A DNA stretch of 64,000 nucleotides from Burhinus oedicnemus. Taxonomy: Eukaryota; Chordata; Aves; Charadriiformes; Burhinidae. A model generated the notes under the pieces. That model had not been told where the DNA came from. It saw only the letters and a list, made by a program, of their open reading frames with translations, and did no database searches. Position 1 is the first letter of the stretch. Every line of letters starts with the position of its first letter. Made by a program: the position numbers and the translations under genes. The DNA lies in contig VFFE01007623.1 of the NCBI GenBank assembly GCA_008921705.1, positions 5,002-69,001 on the forward strand. The letters run 5' to 3'. Shown in pieces: positions 1-12,888 of the stretch.

Positions 1-72
1 TTTCAGCAGCTCATTCAAAGTTCTGTGGGACTCGCAGCCTGCCGCTCAGTTAGGCGGTTCTCGAATCCTCGA
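1..72 (-). mobile_element. Endogenous retrovirus 5' leader, cut by window edge
   Basis: On the minus strand this stretch directly follows a tRNA primer-binding site and an LTR, so it is the untranslated leader of a provirus. The rest of the provirus, if it survives, lies to the left of base 1. No coding region is visible in these 72 bases. The presence of leader sequence shows the element is not a solo LTR at this end. Whether gag, pol and env remain cannot be judged from this window. Confidence 0.7.
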
Positions 73-90
73 ATCACGTCGGGGTCACCA
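73..90 (-). other. Retroviral primer-binding site for tRNA-Trp
   Basis: The + strand reads ATCACGTCGGGGTCACCA, which equals the 18-nt 3' end of avian tRNA-Trp including CCA. The minus strand therefore carries TGGTGACCCCGACGTGAT, the primer-binding site used by avian leukosis/sarcoma-type alpharetroviruses to prime minus-strand DNA synthesis. It sits three bases beyond the LTR end, the expected place. All 18 bases match. Confidence 0.9.
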
Positions 91-93
91 ATT

Positions 94-461
94 TGCCGCG
101 ATTGAGAGACGGGACGCAGCTTGATGCAAGCTAAATGTCGAGTTTATTAGGACTATCCACAAGTATTTATCCAGATCAGAAGGCAACGTATTTCAAATCG
201 ATTGGTGCCTTCGACACATATTACAAACTGATTGGTTCATACTCATCTCCTGTGTTAACTGCTAATTGGTTGCCACTAATACAATCTTCTAAACATTTGC
301 TTTCCTTAGCTGTAACAGTCTTCCCTGTGCAGAACAATAGTTTCTCAGTCATGAGACAGCTGCCTAATCTTTATCTACACACAGAGTCAGTACTCCCTAT
401 TCTTCTAGGGTACAGCTCTTATCTTAATCTACCCAAGGCCTGTGGCCGACAAGGTCCAACA
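94..461 (-). mobile_element. 5' LTR of an alpharetrovirus-like endogenous retrovirus
   Basis: Read on the minus strand, the element starts TGTTGGACC (461 downwards) and ends GGCA at 94, giving an LTR of about 368 bp. U3 has three CCAAT boxes (ATTGG on + at 201-205, 231-235 and 265-269) and an ATAAATA TATA-like box (164-170). An AATAAA signal (143-148) lies close behind the TATA box. This compact TATA-AATAAA-short R/U5 order resembles the avian leukosis virus LTR (known architecture). The primer-binding site follows immediately. The outer boundary at 461 is inferred from the TG start and may be off by a few bases. A target-site duplication cannot be tested because the other end is outside the window. 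It may still act as a minus-strand promoter. A 118-codon + strand frame at 135-491 is only a shadow of it. Confidence 0.75.
143..170 (-). promoter_or_regulatory. LTR TATA-like box and poly(A) signal
   Basis: On the minus strand an ATAAATA box (164-170) precedes an AATAAA hexamer (143-148) by 15 bases. In avian leukosis-type LTRs the poly(A) signal likewise sits between the TATA box and the start of R. The LTR start site is therefore expected around 135-140, reading leftwards; this position is inferred from spacing. Confidence 0.55.
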
Positions 462-3400
462 CATTTCCTTCCATCAGCTGAACAGCACTAGGACTTTTTC
501 TGAGGCCAGTCAAATCCTGCCCCACACACTATGAAGTAAAAAAAAAAAAAAAAGCATTTCTTTTGTAGTTACCAAGAAATGCTGGCTCCCCATAGTTCAC
601 AAGCATTTTTAATTTACACAGGTTTGTTGGCTGGATACTTTTGATCAGTAGTACAACAGTGTGAATCAGAAAATGACAGGTACTTTTCATGTGGACTTTT
701 CCTGGTTAAAACCTTTTGAACTTTTCCAATTTGTTAACCAAAAATGAGAAAAAAATACCGCTCCTGGTTTTTTCTCCAGATACTTTTTCCTTCCTTTTTC
801 AGAGATAAAATAGGAGAAAGAGTAAAAGGAAAGATAGGAGAAAGAAAACAATCACAAAATGGGAAAATAGAGAAGTGAAACTCCTCCTCCCTCCAAGTAC
901 TGTTGGGGTTTTTTTCATTAAATATGCATTTAAGATTTCCATTTCCAAATGGAAAAATGTGACCAGCTCCAAACATAAGAACAATGCTTGAGGGCAGGCC
1001 TAAAGAGAGCAATAAATCAGAGCAGAAAATATTTTGCTTGGGGAACACATCATGATTAGAACATAAATAATCCTCTTTTCTTCTATATGCAACACAAAAT
1101 AAACACAGCTGTGTGCACAGGCGCACGCACATACACATGCTCGTACACACACATCCTGGCCCCGTTTCCCCAGGGCAGTTCTCTGACAGCACGAGAGGAG
1201 AAGGGTTATGACAGAGGGGTCGGTGACATGGTGTCTGCTGAAAATCTCAGTAAAACAGAGTAGCAGAGCCAAGCTCACAGAGCACACTCAGAGATGTTAC
1301 CAGGAGGAAGCAACCCCTTGGCTGCTGGTCAACAGGAAGCTCTGTGTACCAGTCCCCACAATAAAATACTGCTTATCTCTTAGTAATGTGACAGTCCCAA
1401 AATATTTGCTTCTGTGTGGCAGGATCACACAATGGAGGGTGGCCTTAAATTGGGGCTGTGCTGCCAGGGTACATGTCTACTCCGAGCTTTACTCCAGAGC
1501 TCAGGACCATTGCACAAATCATGCATAGGTTGCCTCTGTAGGTTTAGATGCTAGTATGCGGCTGATTTAAAGCACAGTGTCTGGGTCTCCAGAACCTTCC
1601 ACCTGACCTGGGTTCTCAGGAGCCCATTGCTGGCACACAGCAAGTTGTCATGCTGCTGAATCTGGCCTCACTGCACGGGCTGCGGACAGACCCATCACAT
1701 AGCCTATGGGAGAGAGGTTGCTCTCTGGCTTGGGCGATTCCAAAGCACTGCAGGTGCTGCAGATGTGCTTGTGCAAACCCACAGCACCCTGTGCCTTCCC
1801 AATTCTCAGCTCAGTCTCAAGTGCAAGATTTGTTTTTTCTATTTTGGGCCCTCTTGGTGGCCTTCCAGAGTTTGCCCTCCCAACAAATGTGATACTATTC
1901 TTCCTTGTCCACTGAACAGCTCCTTAGTCATATTTAGCACCAGAAATTAATAGAGACGTTTTTCCATTAAAGACCCCTGAGGAAAGGTAGCTTACTCCAC
2001 TGTCTTCAGGGACACTTCCAAAATCCAGCACATGTAGACGTGGAGTGGGCCACACAAGTGTGAATGATGCTAGGGCAACTGCTTTCCTTACCAGCCCCGA
2101 GGAACTTCGAAGATGAAAACAATTCAATTCAAAGTGAGTCTGAGGCAGCTAGAGGGATCTTGGGAAGGCCAAAGCTCTTTTGCAAGGAGAAAAGCAAATA
2201 CATACACCTTCCAGCAGAACTTGCTGGGATCTGTGTGGCAATTTCCTCCCTCTTAGATCTTCCGGTGAATTTTTCCATGACAGGGATAATCCAGCCTAAT
2301 CACTTCCATTTGACCCAGTTTAATCACCACCTTCCTGAAATGGAGTTAATAGGCACTTAATGCTAAACAGCAAAGCGAGGAGGATAGTTCATAAAAGATC
2401 TCAGAAAATCTGCAGTTCCTAACACTCAGGTTTTTTCTTTCAATTTATTAACCGGAGTTGGTAACTTCTGAGGCCTAAACCACAATACATCTTGAGCACA
2501 CTGGGCTAAAAATACTGACTTGCCAAAGACAGAATTCTAATGAATCCTCTACAGGAAAACTAATGTCATTTCCCTCCCCACAGGAACACACACAAGTGGT
2601 TAAATATCTAAAGATTTTGTACAGCCTCTCTGCCTGTAACATGGTACACTGAGATCTTGATTCAGCTACTGTAGGAATATATTTTCCTTCTTTCAATATT
2701 TGGTTTTGGCTTATTATTCCACGTCTGTCATCCTGCAATAGCACTAATTTTAATTTTGCTTTGCAAGCATGACAGCATTCATAAATAGAGCCTATGCTTT
2801 TTAGATGGTTTTGGTTTTACTCTTAGATATATGTCAGAGAGCAGCAGGAGTGGGGCTGCTCCATGCGGCGGGATGAGCCCGGAGCCCCAGGTAGCCCCGG
2901 GGCAGGCAGTGCCCTCACTGCCATGGTGCAGACCCTGGCATGGTGCTCCCAGGGCAGCGGGTGCTGGGGTGGGGGTCCCAGGTCAGGCTCCTCGGGGCGA
3001 CTCAGGGCTGTTAGTGCACTCAGGGTGCCAGTGATCCCACAGCAGGACAGCAGTACTGTCCTAGTGAAAGCTGAAGACTGTTTCTTGGTTTAGACTATCC
3101 TATGTTCTCTAAAATTCACATCTGTCGTGTTATCTTGAAATCTCCTGGAAGCGAGGGAGTAGAGCAATGTTGCTATGTCATTTGAGCTGGGGTTGTCAAG
3201 TTGCAGCCACCTCCTCCTCCTCTCCCCCTCCTCTTTCCTCCAAAAAGGTGATTTTATGCATATTTCCTTCTTCTCCTTTGAGTGACAACATTTGTAACCA
3301 TTGCACTGTGGCGACACGTGCACTCTGGGTGTGTGAGCTTGGCTAACTGTACGTATATGGTATGCCACACTTGGTGCTAAGAGCATGAGGGGGAATGCAC

Positions 3401-6400
3401 ACTGAGTTCATTGCAGTCCACCTCCACTCCTTCTTGACTTGAGATGGGAGTGTCTTGCTGCAGCAAAACCACTGCTTCTTAGCAACTTTATGCACTTGTC
3501 ACCTAATTAGACCAAAAGTTGTTTTTCTCCCTTCCCTGCTACCGGTTGGCACCCCTTTTTGGTTTGTGGAATTTTTTTTCCGTTTCATTACTGCTTATTT
3601 TTTATTTAATTGTTGGGGTTTTTTTTGTTTAGGCTTTAAACATGGATCTTTGAAATAGTAAAGACACTTAATGCCTTCACTGTCTGGAAAAATCTCACAT
3701 CATGGGCTTGGGGCCCTAGTGGACTTATACTGCAACAATCTCAATTGCCTGTTGTTTTCTGATCTCTCACTGATGATATCATCACCCTCTCCGCCTTCAA
3801 CACCAAGCTTGCCTGCTGTTCTTCTGCTGAGAAAAGGACCTTGGCATCATCTGTGGATAGTGTGCATTGGCTTCGTTCAACCTCCTCATCAGGATCAGGG
3901 GTGAGTGGGATTCAGTGTTCACACAAATATCATACCAAGGGGGACTTTGCTCATGCCCCAGTCAGAAGCGAGTCTCACAGAAGAGCTGGTAGTCTTCCGA
4001 TTGAGTACAGTTCCTGGCCCCTTGCTACTGGAAACTTATTCATTAATGGCAATGTGGTAGTTTAAGGCAGAAGCTCAAATAGCAGATGCTTATCTTACCA
4101 CCTTGAGACCCCTTGTGTAATACTTCTGCGTTCCCCAAAACCAGTGAGACTGAAGAAGAGGAAGGATTCAGGGGCACCTCGAGGACTTGTGCCAGCTGTG
4201 CATTCTCACTGAGAGGACTGTTGCCAAGGAATGTGAGGCAGTGGAGGTGCATGATTGGGCTCAGATAGATGTCAGTCCTGAAAAATGACTATTTAATTAA
4301 TAAACAAACAAGACATTATATCCCCACAAGCACTGTTAGCAGAGGAGCGGGTTGTTTGCGAAGCCTCACTGCCATCTAGCATGTGAAGGTGGTCTATATT
4401 TAATCCTTTGAAACTTCCCAAATAAGAATTCTTTTAACATGAACTGAAACCTCTGACCACTATAAAATACACGGTAAGGTTACATGTCCCCGCTTCCTCC
4501 CTGTGTCGGCAATACAGCCTTCATACTTCTGTGTTTGAATCATCAGGTTTCCAATGCTAACACCCAGTCTCCAGCAGTGTTACTACACAGTAGGGAAACA
4601 GAACACGTGTCGGACAAAACCTGACAAAGCAACACTTGGATTTAGGTCAGGCACAGCAAACAGGAGTTACTTGTACGCTATACCTGGCTCCCATTCAAAC
4701 ACGGAGCCTGATGAATTCACACTAGCCCAGACATGCAGAACAGTATCTCCCTTTTTCCTTTCCACAGAGATTTCTTTTCAGACAGTACCTTCAGCTCCTC
4801 ATTTCTGTGCCCCCACAACTACTGTTCACCTAGACTGCCTGACTGCTGGCCACCCCCATGGCAGACAGACACACTTGTGTTGCTCTTACTATTAACACAA
4901 ACTGCAGAATTCACTGCTGACACGGGGCACATTTGAACCATCCAGATACATGCATACCTCTCTTCTTCCTGCAACCGCAGTGCTGCCAGCGTACTGCGAC
5001 TCACTCACCCATCACTACTCAATACTGCTACAACTAGAGTCATAAAGCAGGCAGCAGACAGTGCTGAAACTCCAACTGCACATCCTAAACCGTCCAGATT
5101 GTCTAGCTTGGCCTCCTGCATAACTCTGACCAAGAAATCCTCTGCTGGACCTAATACCTTATGATGGACTACCAAGACTCACAGGGCATGCAGCCTTCAT
5201 TTGATGACACCTAAGATAGCAAATTCACCTTTCATCCTGAAGCTTTTGATTCTCACCCTACTGTTTCTTGATCCCTTCCCATTTTCCTCTGGCTGCTATC
5301 ACTTCCTGGTGGTGGAAGCAGACTTTAGTTTCTGTTCCAGAATTGGCGGAAGTTTTTAACTCCGCATTTTATTCTGGTTTTGCAGAGGCTTCAGTGTGTA
5401 ATACCTTAAGTCCTCATTCGCTGGTCGTTGCCATTGACTTTTGTCCTTTCCTGTCTTCTGGATCAGCTCAAGGCTCCTTAGTGCAGCTCACTCTGCAGTA
5501 ATGAAGTTATGGACAAGTGTTACAAATCTTTTGATTAACATAAGTATTATTATTCCGTAATAAATGTATGATAAGTTTACACATTTATACAGATTATCTT
5601 TACTTATGTTTTATGTTCAAAATAGAAAAGTACAAATATCACAAACATAAAATATGCTGAATATGCCATAAAGTATTTCTCAGCTTTGCCAATTCCTGAT
5701 GGAAAAGAGATTAAATCAGACTGGGAATGTAGTAATCTCACCCACAAATTTAAGACTGATTTGGTGGTAAGAGATCACATAAATACTGGTGGTTTTTATG
5801 GGATCACTTAGGATTGGGTGGCAACTTCAGTATTTTGTCAGGCTGTACAATAAACCAATTTAGCATGGTTCTATTTGTTCTTCAGCTTATACTCAAAGTT
5901 TAACATGTATATGCTTCAACCTTGAAAGGATTTTCAATGTTTCTATTGTAAACACATGCAAGCTAGGCACAGTCAACCATGGTATGGTTTCTCAGAGATC
6001 TATCTTAAGTGCTGGGATTCCTGAAAAGCTTTCAGGCTGTTCTGAAGGGAAACACACAGCTCCTGTCTAAGGCACATGTCACCCTCGGCTTCTGCACCTG
6101 CATGTGGGTCTGGAAGGCCAAGTTCATAAAATGCAGTAATTCTTGTCCTCCCAATTTCTCTCTGCTTGGTGCTTTAAAACAGTTAACTAGCATGGGGTTT
6201 CTTCACATCTCTAATTCTATGTTGGCTCTCATATGCTTGGGCATCCCCTCCGTAGCAGTCAGAGTAACTTCCCAGCCCTGGTATTTTCAGTGCCCATCTA
6301 GAAGTCTGGAATGGGACAGTGAATTTGAACTCTAACAGTTCCTCCATGCTGCAATCGTTGATTTGGGCATATTTGCTTCTTTCCTTTTCTACCTTAATTG

Positions 6401-8250
6401 TGTATTTGTATAAAAATTAAGAATCCTGGCAGATCTTTTTAGTGCAGGTTCCAGGGACTTTGGCTCTTTCTTAAGTGTTTAGATGGGGGACTCCGAGTTC
6501 TTTGTTAGCCAGTGCATTGTCTGTACTGGTGCCATACGTTAAAGGAGTTGGAATAAAATTGGCACAATATCCAGTTTCACCCAAATGAGGTTGCTGAGCA
6601 TGATCCAGAAGATCTGTATCCACAGAGGGCAAACACAGTATTTAAACAGAAACAAAGCCTGTGATTTATTTCATTATTTACTAAGTGCTGTCATGGTGCT
6701 CAGTACTATATAAACATTCTCTGCCCCGGGTTATTAATACTACCAGGCACAAGCAGGTTCAAGACTCAAATACCTTACATGAAATACTCCCTGAACAAAA
6801 GAACAAAAACTTTAAGGACAAGTTGAATTGACGAGTTATCCATGGAGGAATCATGTTAATAAAACTTCAGATTTCAAAAATAGCTGTGTGTTCCAATCAG
6901 AAAAAATTTGCATTTGAGGACCTAACTACCTACCCCCGTATAACTACCCATTACTGACCATTGCTATAATACATTGTCTGCCCTGTTGGGTGTATGAGTG
7001 ATGCCAGAATGGTGTTTGTGTTGCATGATAAGGAACATCCACTCCTCCAACAAATATGGAGAACTAGTAGATCAGATTTTAGGGGTTACACTACATAATG
7101 ATCCCATATTTAAGAAGAACAAGAATGTTTTGGTCTTCAGTCTGCTCAGCTCTGGGAATGCTAGGGAGTCACTGCATGATCCCCAGCCTGTGTCATGAGT
7201 GCGTGACAGTAAAATGGAAAATGTGCTGGAGGAAAGACAGTATGAAAGGACTGTTAAAGGGCATGTCTTTAACTCTTACAGAAGGACTAAAAGAGACAAG
7301 CTGTTTGGAGGCATACTGGCAGAAGAAAAAGGAGGAGTGTTTTACTTAAAGATAACTTAAAGACATTATAAAATCTTGAGGAAGGCTGGGAAAATTGTAA
7401 TTTTACCTAAACGTATCAGGTTGACATAGCCCCAAAGGTATACAATTCCTTGATGGAAACATCAGTGAATACAAAAAAATGTGTCTGCATGCTTAGGTCA
7501 GTGAAGATTATATCTCATGTCAGGCCACTTAAAAGACAGAGCTCTCACAAGAAATACAAATTATTCTGGGCCCATGAAAATCATCCTGGTTTTAATTACA
7601 GCATTAAAGACAAACCCACAAAGTTGTAAGTTCTGCTGACATGGCAAGTAATCATTATAAATCTGGACAAGGGATCACACAGAAATTGTAAATAATGATG
7701 ACTGTGAGAGATTTCAGTCCTAGCTATTTTTGTCTTTAGAAGTGTTTTTAATTTCAAAAAAGTCATTAGCACTTGTGCTCAGCCAAAACTTGCTTATAAG
7801 ACTAACCAGGATTTCTTAACATAAACTGTTCTTAAAAGAATAAACTCCCAACTAGTCAGTTTTTCAGAAGAATTTTAAAGATGTTTCAGTACATGAATCC
7901 CTGGGGTGATGCCTGTCCTTTTGTCACAATACTTTATGGGTTTTTTCAGTGCTTTACCTTGCCCTGTTGCAGCATCAAAGGCTCCACACAAACTCAGGGA
8001 ACCAGAAAATAGGGAGGAAGCAGTGAAACTGAGAGCCTGAAAAGCACTGTCAAAGCTGAAAATAAGCCACAGGAGCTAAACAAAGAACCAGAAAGGTTTA
8101 TCTTCTTTTATTAATTTTTAGTTCCAGGAATTGTTTGGAAAAGAGAGGAAAACGTCAGGTAATGATGTCTCTGCAATTTAATGTTTAATTACAGCAAATA
8201 CTGCAATAAAAAGAGGAAAGACAGACAAAATATAATTTTTCTTCTGATAT

Positions 8251-8280
8251 TTAGATGACTTTGATTTTAGATGACTTTGA
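8251..8280. repeat. Short tandem repeat, 16-bp unit, about 2 copies
   Basis: The unit TTAGATGACTTTGATT at 8251-8266 is followed directly by TTAGATGACTTTGA at 8267-8280. It is an exact but short duplication with no known function. Confidence 0.8.
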
Positions 8281-11105
8281 AAAAAGAAAAGTATTTATAA
8301 AAAGACAAAAATTCAGCCAAAGCAAGAGTGCAGCATGTTGTGGAACAGTTGTACAATACAGTTCCTCTGTCCTGGCACTTTAAAAGTTTGTTATGAATAT
8401 CATGATCCCATGCCAGGATGAGTTGCTGGAGATAGTTACACTGACTTCAGTGGGTACTGCAGGCCAAACTGGGAGAGGAGTCCCTCAGATCATCAGACAA
8501 GAGTTGTACAAGTCTGTAATGCATTTTATTACATTACGTTTGTTTCAGCAGCCCTATCCTGCCAGTGGGATTTGTGTAGCTGGGCCCTTCTTCTTGCAGG
8601 GACGCTAAATGATAGCAACAAAAATCTTTCCATAAGGATGACACTATGAGGTTGTGGCCTGAGATGGTGGAACAAGGTAGCAGTTGAGTAAGACAGAAAG
8701 TCCTCTGGAGTTAAAGCTGCTAGAGTTTAAACTACACTGCTTCTGCCAGGTTTATCTCAGTACCAGTCATATAATTAGTACCACATCAGAAAAAACCCTC
8801 TGACTTTCTGATTCAAGCTGTATTGTCATTTTGCCTGGAGCGTGACAAGGATAACTGCATGTTTATCCAACTTTTGCTGATGACTTCTTGGAAAGTTATT
8901 TGCAAAGATGGAAAAACCCTAACTCTTCCTGTTTGTTGGAACAGAGTCTAGATGCCTGGAAATTTGTGACTGACTAGAGAGAAACTTGTTCAGCTAGACC
9001 TGTGCAAATAACGAGCATTAACTACTACCATGTCCTGATAACTGAGAATTCACACCATTAATATACCATCCAAGAATCAGTTCCTGTGGGAGTGGAAGGC
9101 AGAGGTGGGTGAAGGGGTAGAACTGCTGACAGAGGGCGGCTACATCTGCTGTGTAATCCTTTCCCTTCTCCCAGCCCCTTTTTAGCAACTTCCTTGTCAG
9201 AATTGAAACGCTTGCTGCCCCACTTCTCGTGCTAGATTTGCATGAACATGAATCCTACTGGGACCTTTGTTTGGCCTTTTCTCACCTTCTGCATCTGCTT
9301 GAGAAGGGCTGCAAGGAGAGCCCTAAAAAACAGCCACTGCAAGCCCCTGCCCAGTCCAACACCAGTTTTACTCCAGATGAAGAGGTTTGAATCTGGTAAT
9401 CCAGATCACCAATGCAATATGAATTTCATGCATAAATGAGCATGCATATGAGCCTACAATTATAGGCTCATACCACCTAACTTTAGTTGTCTAACATTAG
9501 ACAACAAATAGGCAGAAGCACCCTTTGGAGGTGCTTGTGTCTCCTGTTGACTCAGCAGGATGACTAACCTCTTCACTGGTGCCTATGGACAGGCGGGGTG
9601 TGTTCCCCCTCCGACTGTGCAAGAGCCTCACTAGGCAGTTTTCCATATACAGCAGGCAACTCACATGCTACACATACATCACTCGTGGTGCCTGCTGACA
9701 TCTTAGGACACAATTATAAAATAGTTATTTGGAAATGGCAGAATTTCTTAAAAAGACAGCCTAAGTTAAAGCTTGGGATACAACTCTTCTCCTCTGCTTT
9801 CTTCTTTCCATTTGTCTTCCCAGCTGCTCTCGTTGTCTAGCATTTGGCACTGCTGTAAAAGTTGTTGTGTCACAGTGTTTCAAAATATAAGATAACCTTC
9901 TGCTGTGTTTTATACTGGGTCCATTCATGAAGACCAGAACTTTCTATCCTGCAATGGCAAAGAGTTAATATCCCTGAGATATTCTACTATTCTACAGCTG
10001 TAAAAAAGAAGCCAAATCAAACCTAAAAGAATTTAGTATGGAAAACATATTCCAGCTTTAATGACACACTGGGATTTTGTTTAGGTTTCTTTATTACGAT
10101 GAGTCATAGTATGTAAACTTCACATGCAGTTACTGAAGTCACATGTCTGCCTTATTTTAGCTTTGGGAACAGCAGCAATGCCAACATCCTTTGCTGCCTT
10201 TGAGGGAGGACTTGAGAAGTCCTGAAAGACAACAATGTTATGGTACCCTAATAAGCAATGTGTTGCTTTTTGGCTAGAAAATAAAGGGGTAGATTCTCTA
10301 GATGAGCCCTCTCCACATTAGGTTTTCCTATAAACACCTTGGCATTGCTAATGCTGGCTCAACTCCGCTCCCATTTGGGATGGTCTGACAAAAGGATGTC
10401 TTGTTCTGTATCTGTCTGGCCTGCCTTAGACAGAAGTGAGCCATACACAGGTAAAATCAGCAGAGCTCTGTTAGTACTGGTAGTTCCACTGCTACTTTTA
10501 TTACTGGAGCTGTACTGGTGAGAAATCCCTTCAGAAGGGCTAGGGTGAATGGAGTCTAAAAACAGCTCCCCACCCCTCTCCTTACCTCTCAGCTAGGCCC
10601 TACAGAGGACTGCAACTGAGCAGAGAGATTTCCACTGTTCTCATTCATCAGGTGAGTTTCCTGCAGCGCACCCCTGCAGTTCTGCAAGTGGACTCACAGA
10701 GAGGGGTGGAAACGGAGACAGAAGACTTCCCTGGTTCAGTAAGTGCAATGCCCATTCTTGCAGGTATAAAAGGGCAGCGTGCAGCCATCTATATAAAGAA
10801 TGTTCTTCAGATGGGTTATGTATAACTCCCCGATGGCAAGGGTATCAAATGAAGGTCGAACATCAGAGACCTTTAGGCTATTACGAAATATGACTCATGG
10901 ATTAGTTAACTGCCTGTCAGATTTTCCATTATGAAACTTTAACCACAGCCCGTATCTGCACAGCACCAACACCTGTAGAAGTACAAACAAACAAGTGGTT
11001 ATGTATGCATTTGCACTGAAGTGGGTCAGGAGATGTGCTATGGTATCAAAAGAACCTTTTCCTTAATTAGAAACTCTTAACTAATATTAACTAATGAATA
11101 AAAAT

Positions 11106-11116
11106 GGGGGGGGGGG
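11106..11116. repeat. Poly-G run
   Basis: Eleven consecutive G residues in AT-rich intergenic DNA. Length polymorphism and sequencing error are both likely at such a run. Confidence 0.85.
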
Positions 11117-12819
11117 AATCTATAGTAGTAAAAAAGATTGTTTTGAAGTACACGTTTTCCAAAGATTCTGAAAGATAAATCTTTAGAGTTCAACTGTGCC
11201 AAATGAATCCAACCTAAAAATCCCTCTCTGCAGAATAACATTATTTTAGCCATGAAGGACACCAGTGTTTCCTAATCCAAGCATTTGCTTTTCCAACTCC
11301 ATGTGCTGGCATGAGCAGAAGTGAAAAAGCAACTATTCCTGTTCTGAAAAATGATTATTTAAATACTAAACTAAAAACCAAGGAATTATTTTTTTAATTT
11401 TGAAAATGGGTAAGAAGATTCAGGCATTTGGTTGAAGACCCTCATATGTCTCTCAGCAGCCTTTCCATCTGGCTCTTTTGAGGTGGCTGTAAATTCAAAA
11501 TGGCAGAAGGTGCGCTCTGAAAATTCATGACAGGAAGTGGGGCTTTTGACCTGTGCATCACCAGTTTCATGAACTCCACAGGTGAGATTCAGCTCACCCT
11601 AATTTTAGACATCTACAGTGTCTATCTCTACCTCTGAGCCTGTTGCCCCATAGGCACTTTAAAGGTATGTCTTATCTGATCTGTTTTGAATATCTACCTT
11701 AGGATGAGATGATTCATGACCTCAGAGTGTCTTTTTCTCCACTGCAGCTGTAATAGGGGCCTGAGGTGACATTTGGCTGGAAAGCCTTCCACGTAGCCAT
11801 CTACAGTGGATTAGATGAACCCTACCTGAATGCTCTGCCTCCACAAGGGTGGTAATTCATGTGAAATGAGTTGGTTAACACTGTTCATTGCTATTGCAGT
11901 GTTTTGTCTGTATCACAAAAACACTACCACATCTGGCACAAATGAATCCTAGCAGGCTGAAACAGCCTAGAGGCTATTGATTAAAGAGGGAATCTGAACC
12001 ACTTAGATAAATTTCATCACTACATTATCTTCTTGCCTCTAGAGATGTTCCGGATCACAAGTTAGGTATGGAGTTCTCACTACACCTACCACTGTGGTAT
12101 CTAATCTGTGAAGACAGAAATGTCCGTTTCCATGCCTGAACAGGTCCAGCTCATTTCATAAACACTGTATTAATTTAAACTGCTGCTCTACTGGAAGTTC
12201 AGAAGGTATGAACTATAAGGCACAATGAAAAACAATTTAGTTTCAAGAAGCAAAGTCTGAGGACAGGCAAAATAGCAGTACACAAATATATAAAAAGTAA
12301 CTGCAAAGAGGAAGGAAATAAACTACTCTTCCTGTTTACTATGAATAGGCTAAAAAGTGATGAGCTTGTAGTACATGGAGACATAAGTTACTCCAAAGTG
12401 GGGTGGCATGCAACTACAAGCTGTGCAGCCACTTCTTGGAGCTGAACAGCAGCACTGTGCCATCTTTTAGACAAAGGCGAAGTCAACAGGAGCTGCTGTC
12501 TCCCAAAGAGGCAGCAGCTCCTGCTTCCCTGCAGGCACCAAGCTGGCTGCCTCTGAAAGGGGTGGGAGGGTTACAGCTCCACCGCACCGTGGGCGTCTGA
12601 AAGGAGCTGGGAGCCCTTGGCTCACTAAGCAGCTTTTCAGTCTCAGCATGAAGCAAAGGTTCCTGGCTCACAGCTGAGGAGTGGTGCCATGATGGTATCC
12701 TGGTACCCTGCCTCTTAGGAGAGGCCAGTCGCTACCAGGGTTGGGAGCCCTCCCCCAGTTTGGGGATGCAGTTGGTGTTCTGGAGATCCAGTCAGGCGAG
12801 CATCTGTCCAGAGTGGATG

Positions 12820-12888
12820 GATATGTTTAGTCTTAAGGCAGTGTGATGGACTAGATGTCTCACAAACCCTTTACCTTATATGATTTAA
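12820..12888 (+). mobile_element. Possible highly diverged CR1 3' fragment
   Basis: The stretch containing GATGGACTAGATG followed by AAACCCTTTACC and TATATGATTT resembles the end of avian CR1 LINEs. There, a GGACTAGATGA box precedes a CCCTTCCAACC box and ATTCTATG octamers. Divergence is high, so this is a tentative call by eye. Confidence 0.35.

Larger units (their letters stand above)
462..12819. other. Intergenic DNA, no gene recognised
   Basis: No open frame here resembles a known protein, and no exon set with splice sites could be assembled. Visible contents are low-complexity: an A-run at 539-553, a CA-rich tract near 1095-1155, a pyrimidine tract at 3207-3240, a 16-bp direct repeat at 8251-8280 and an 11-G run at 11106-11116. 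USP9X lies upstream of DDX3X in other amniotes, but none of its coding sequence is seen. Confidence 0.6.

Noticed and set aside
135..491. 118-codon frame at the left edge
   Set aside because: It lies antisense across the LTR and contains the reverse complement of its promoter signals. It is not a gene.
1095..1155. CA-rich tract as a microsatellite
   Set aside because: It is alternating but heavily interrupted (mixed GCAC, CACAT and ACACAC words), so it is noted only as low complexity.
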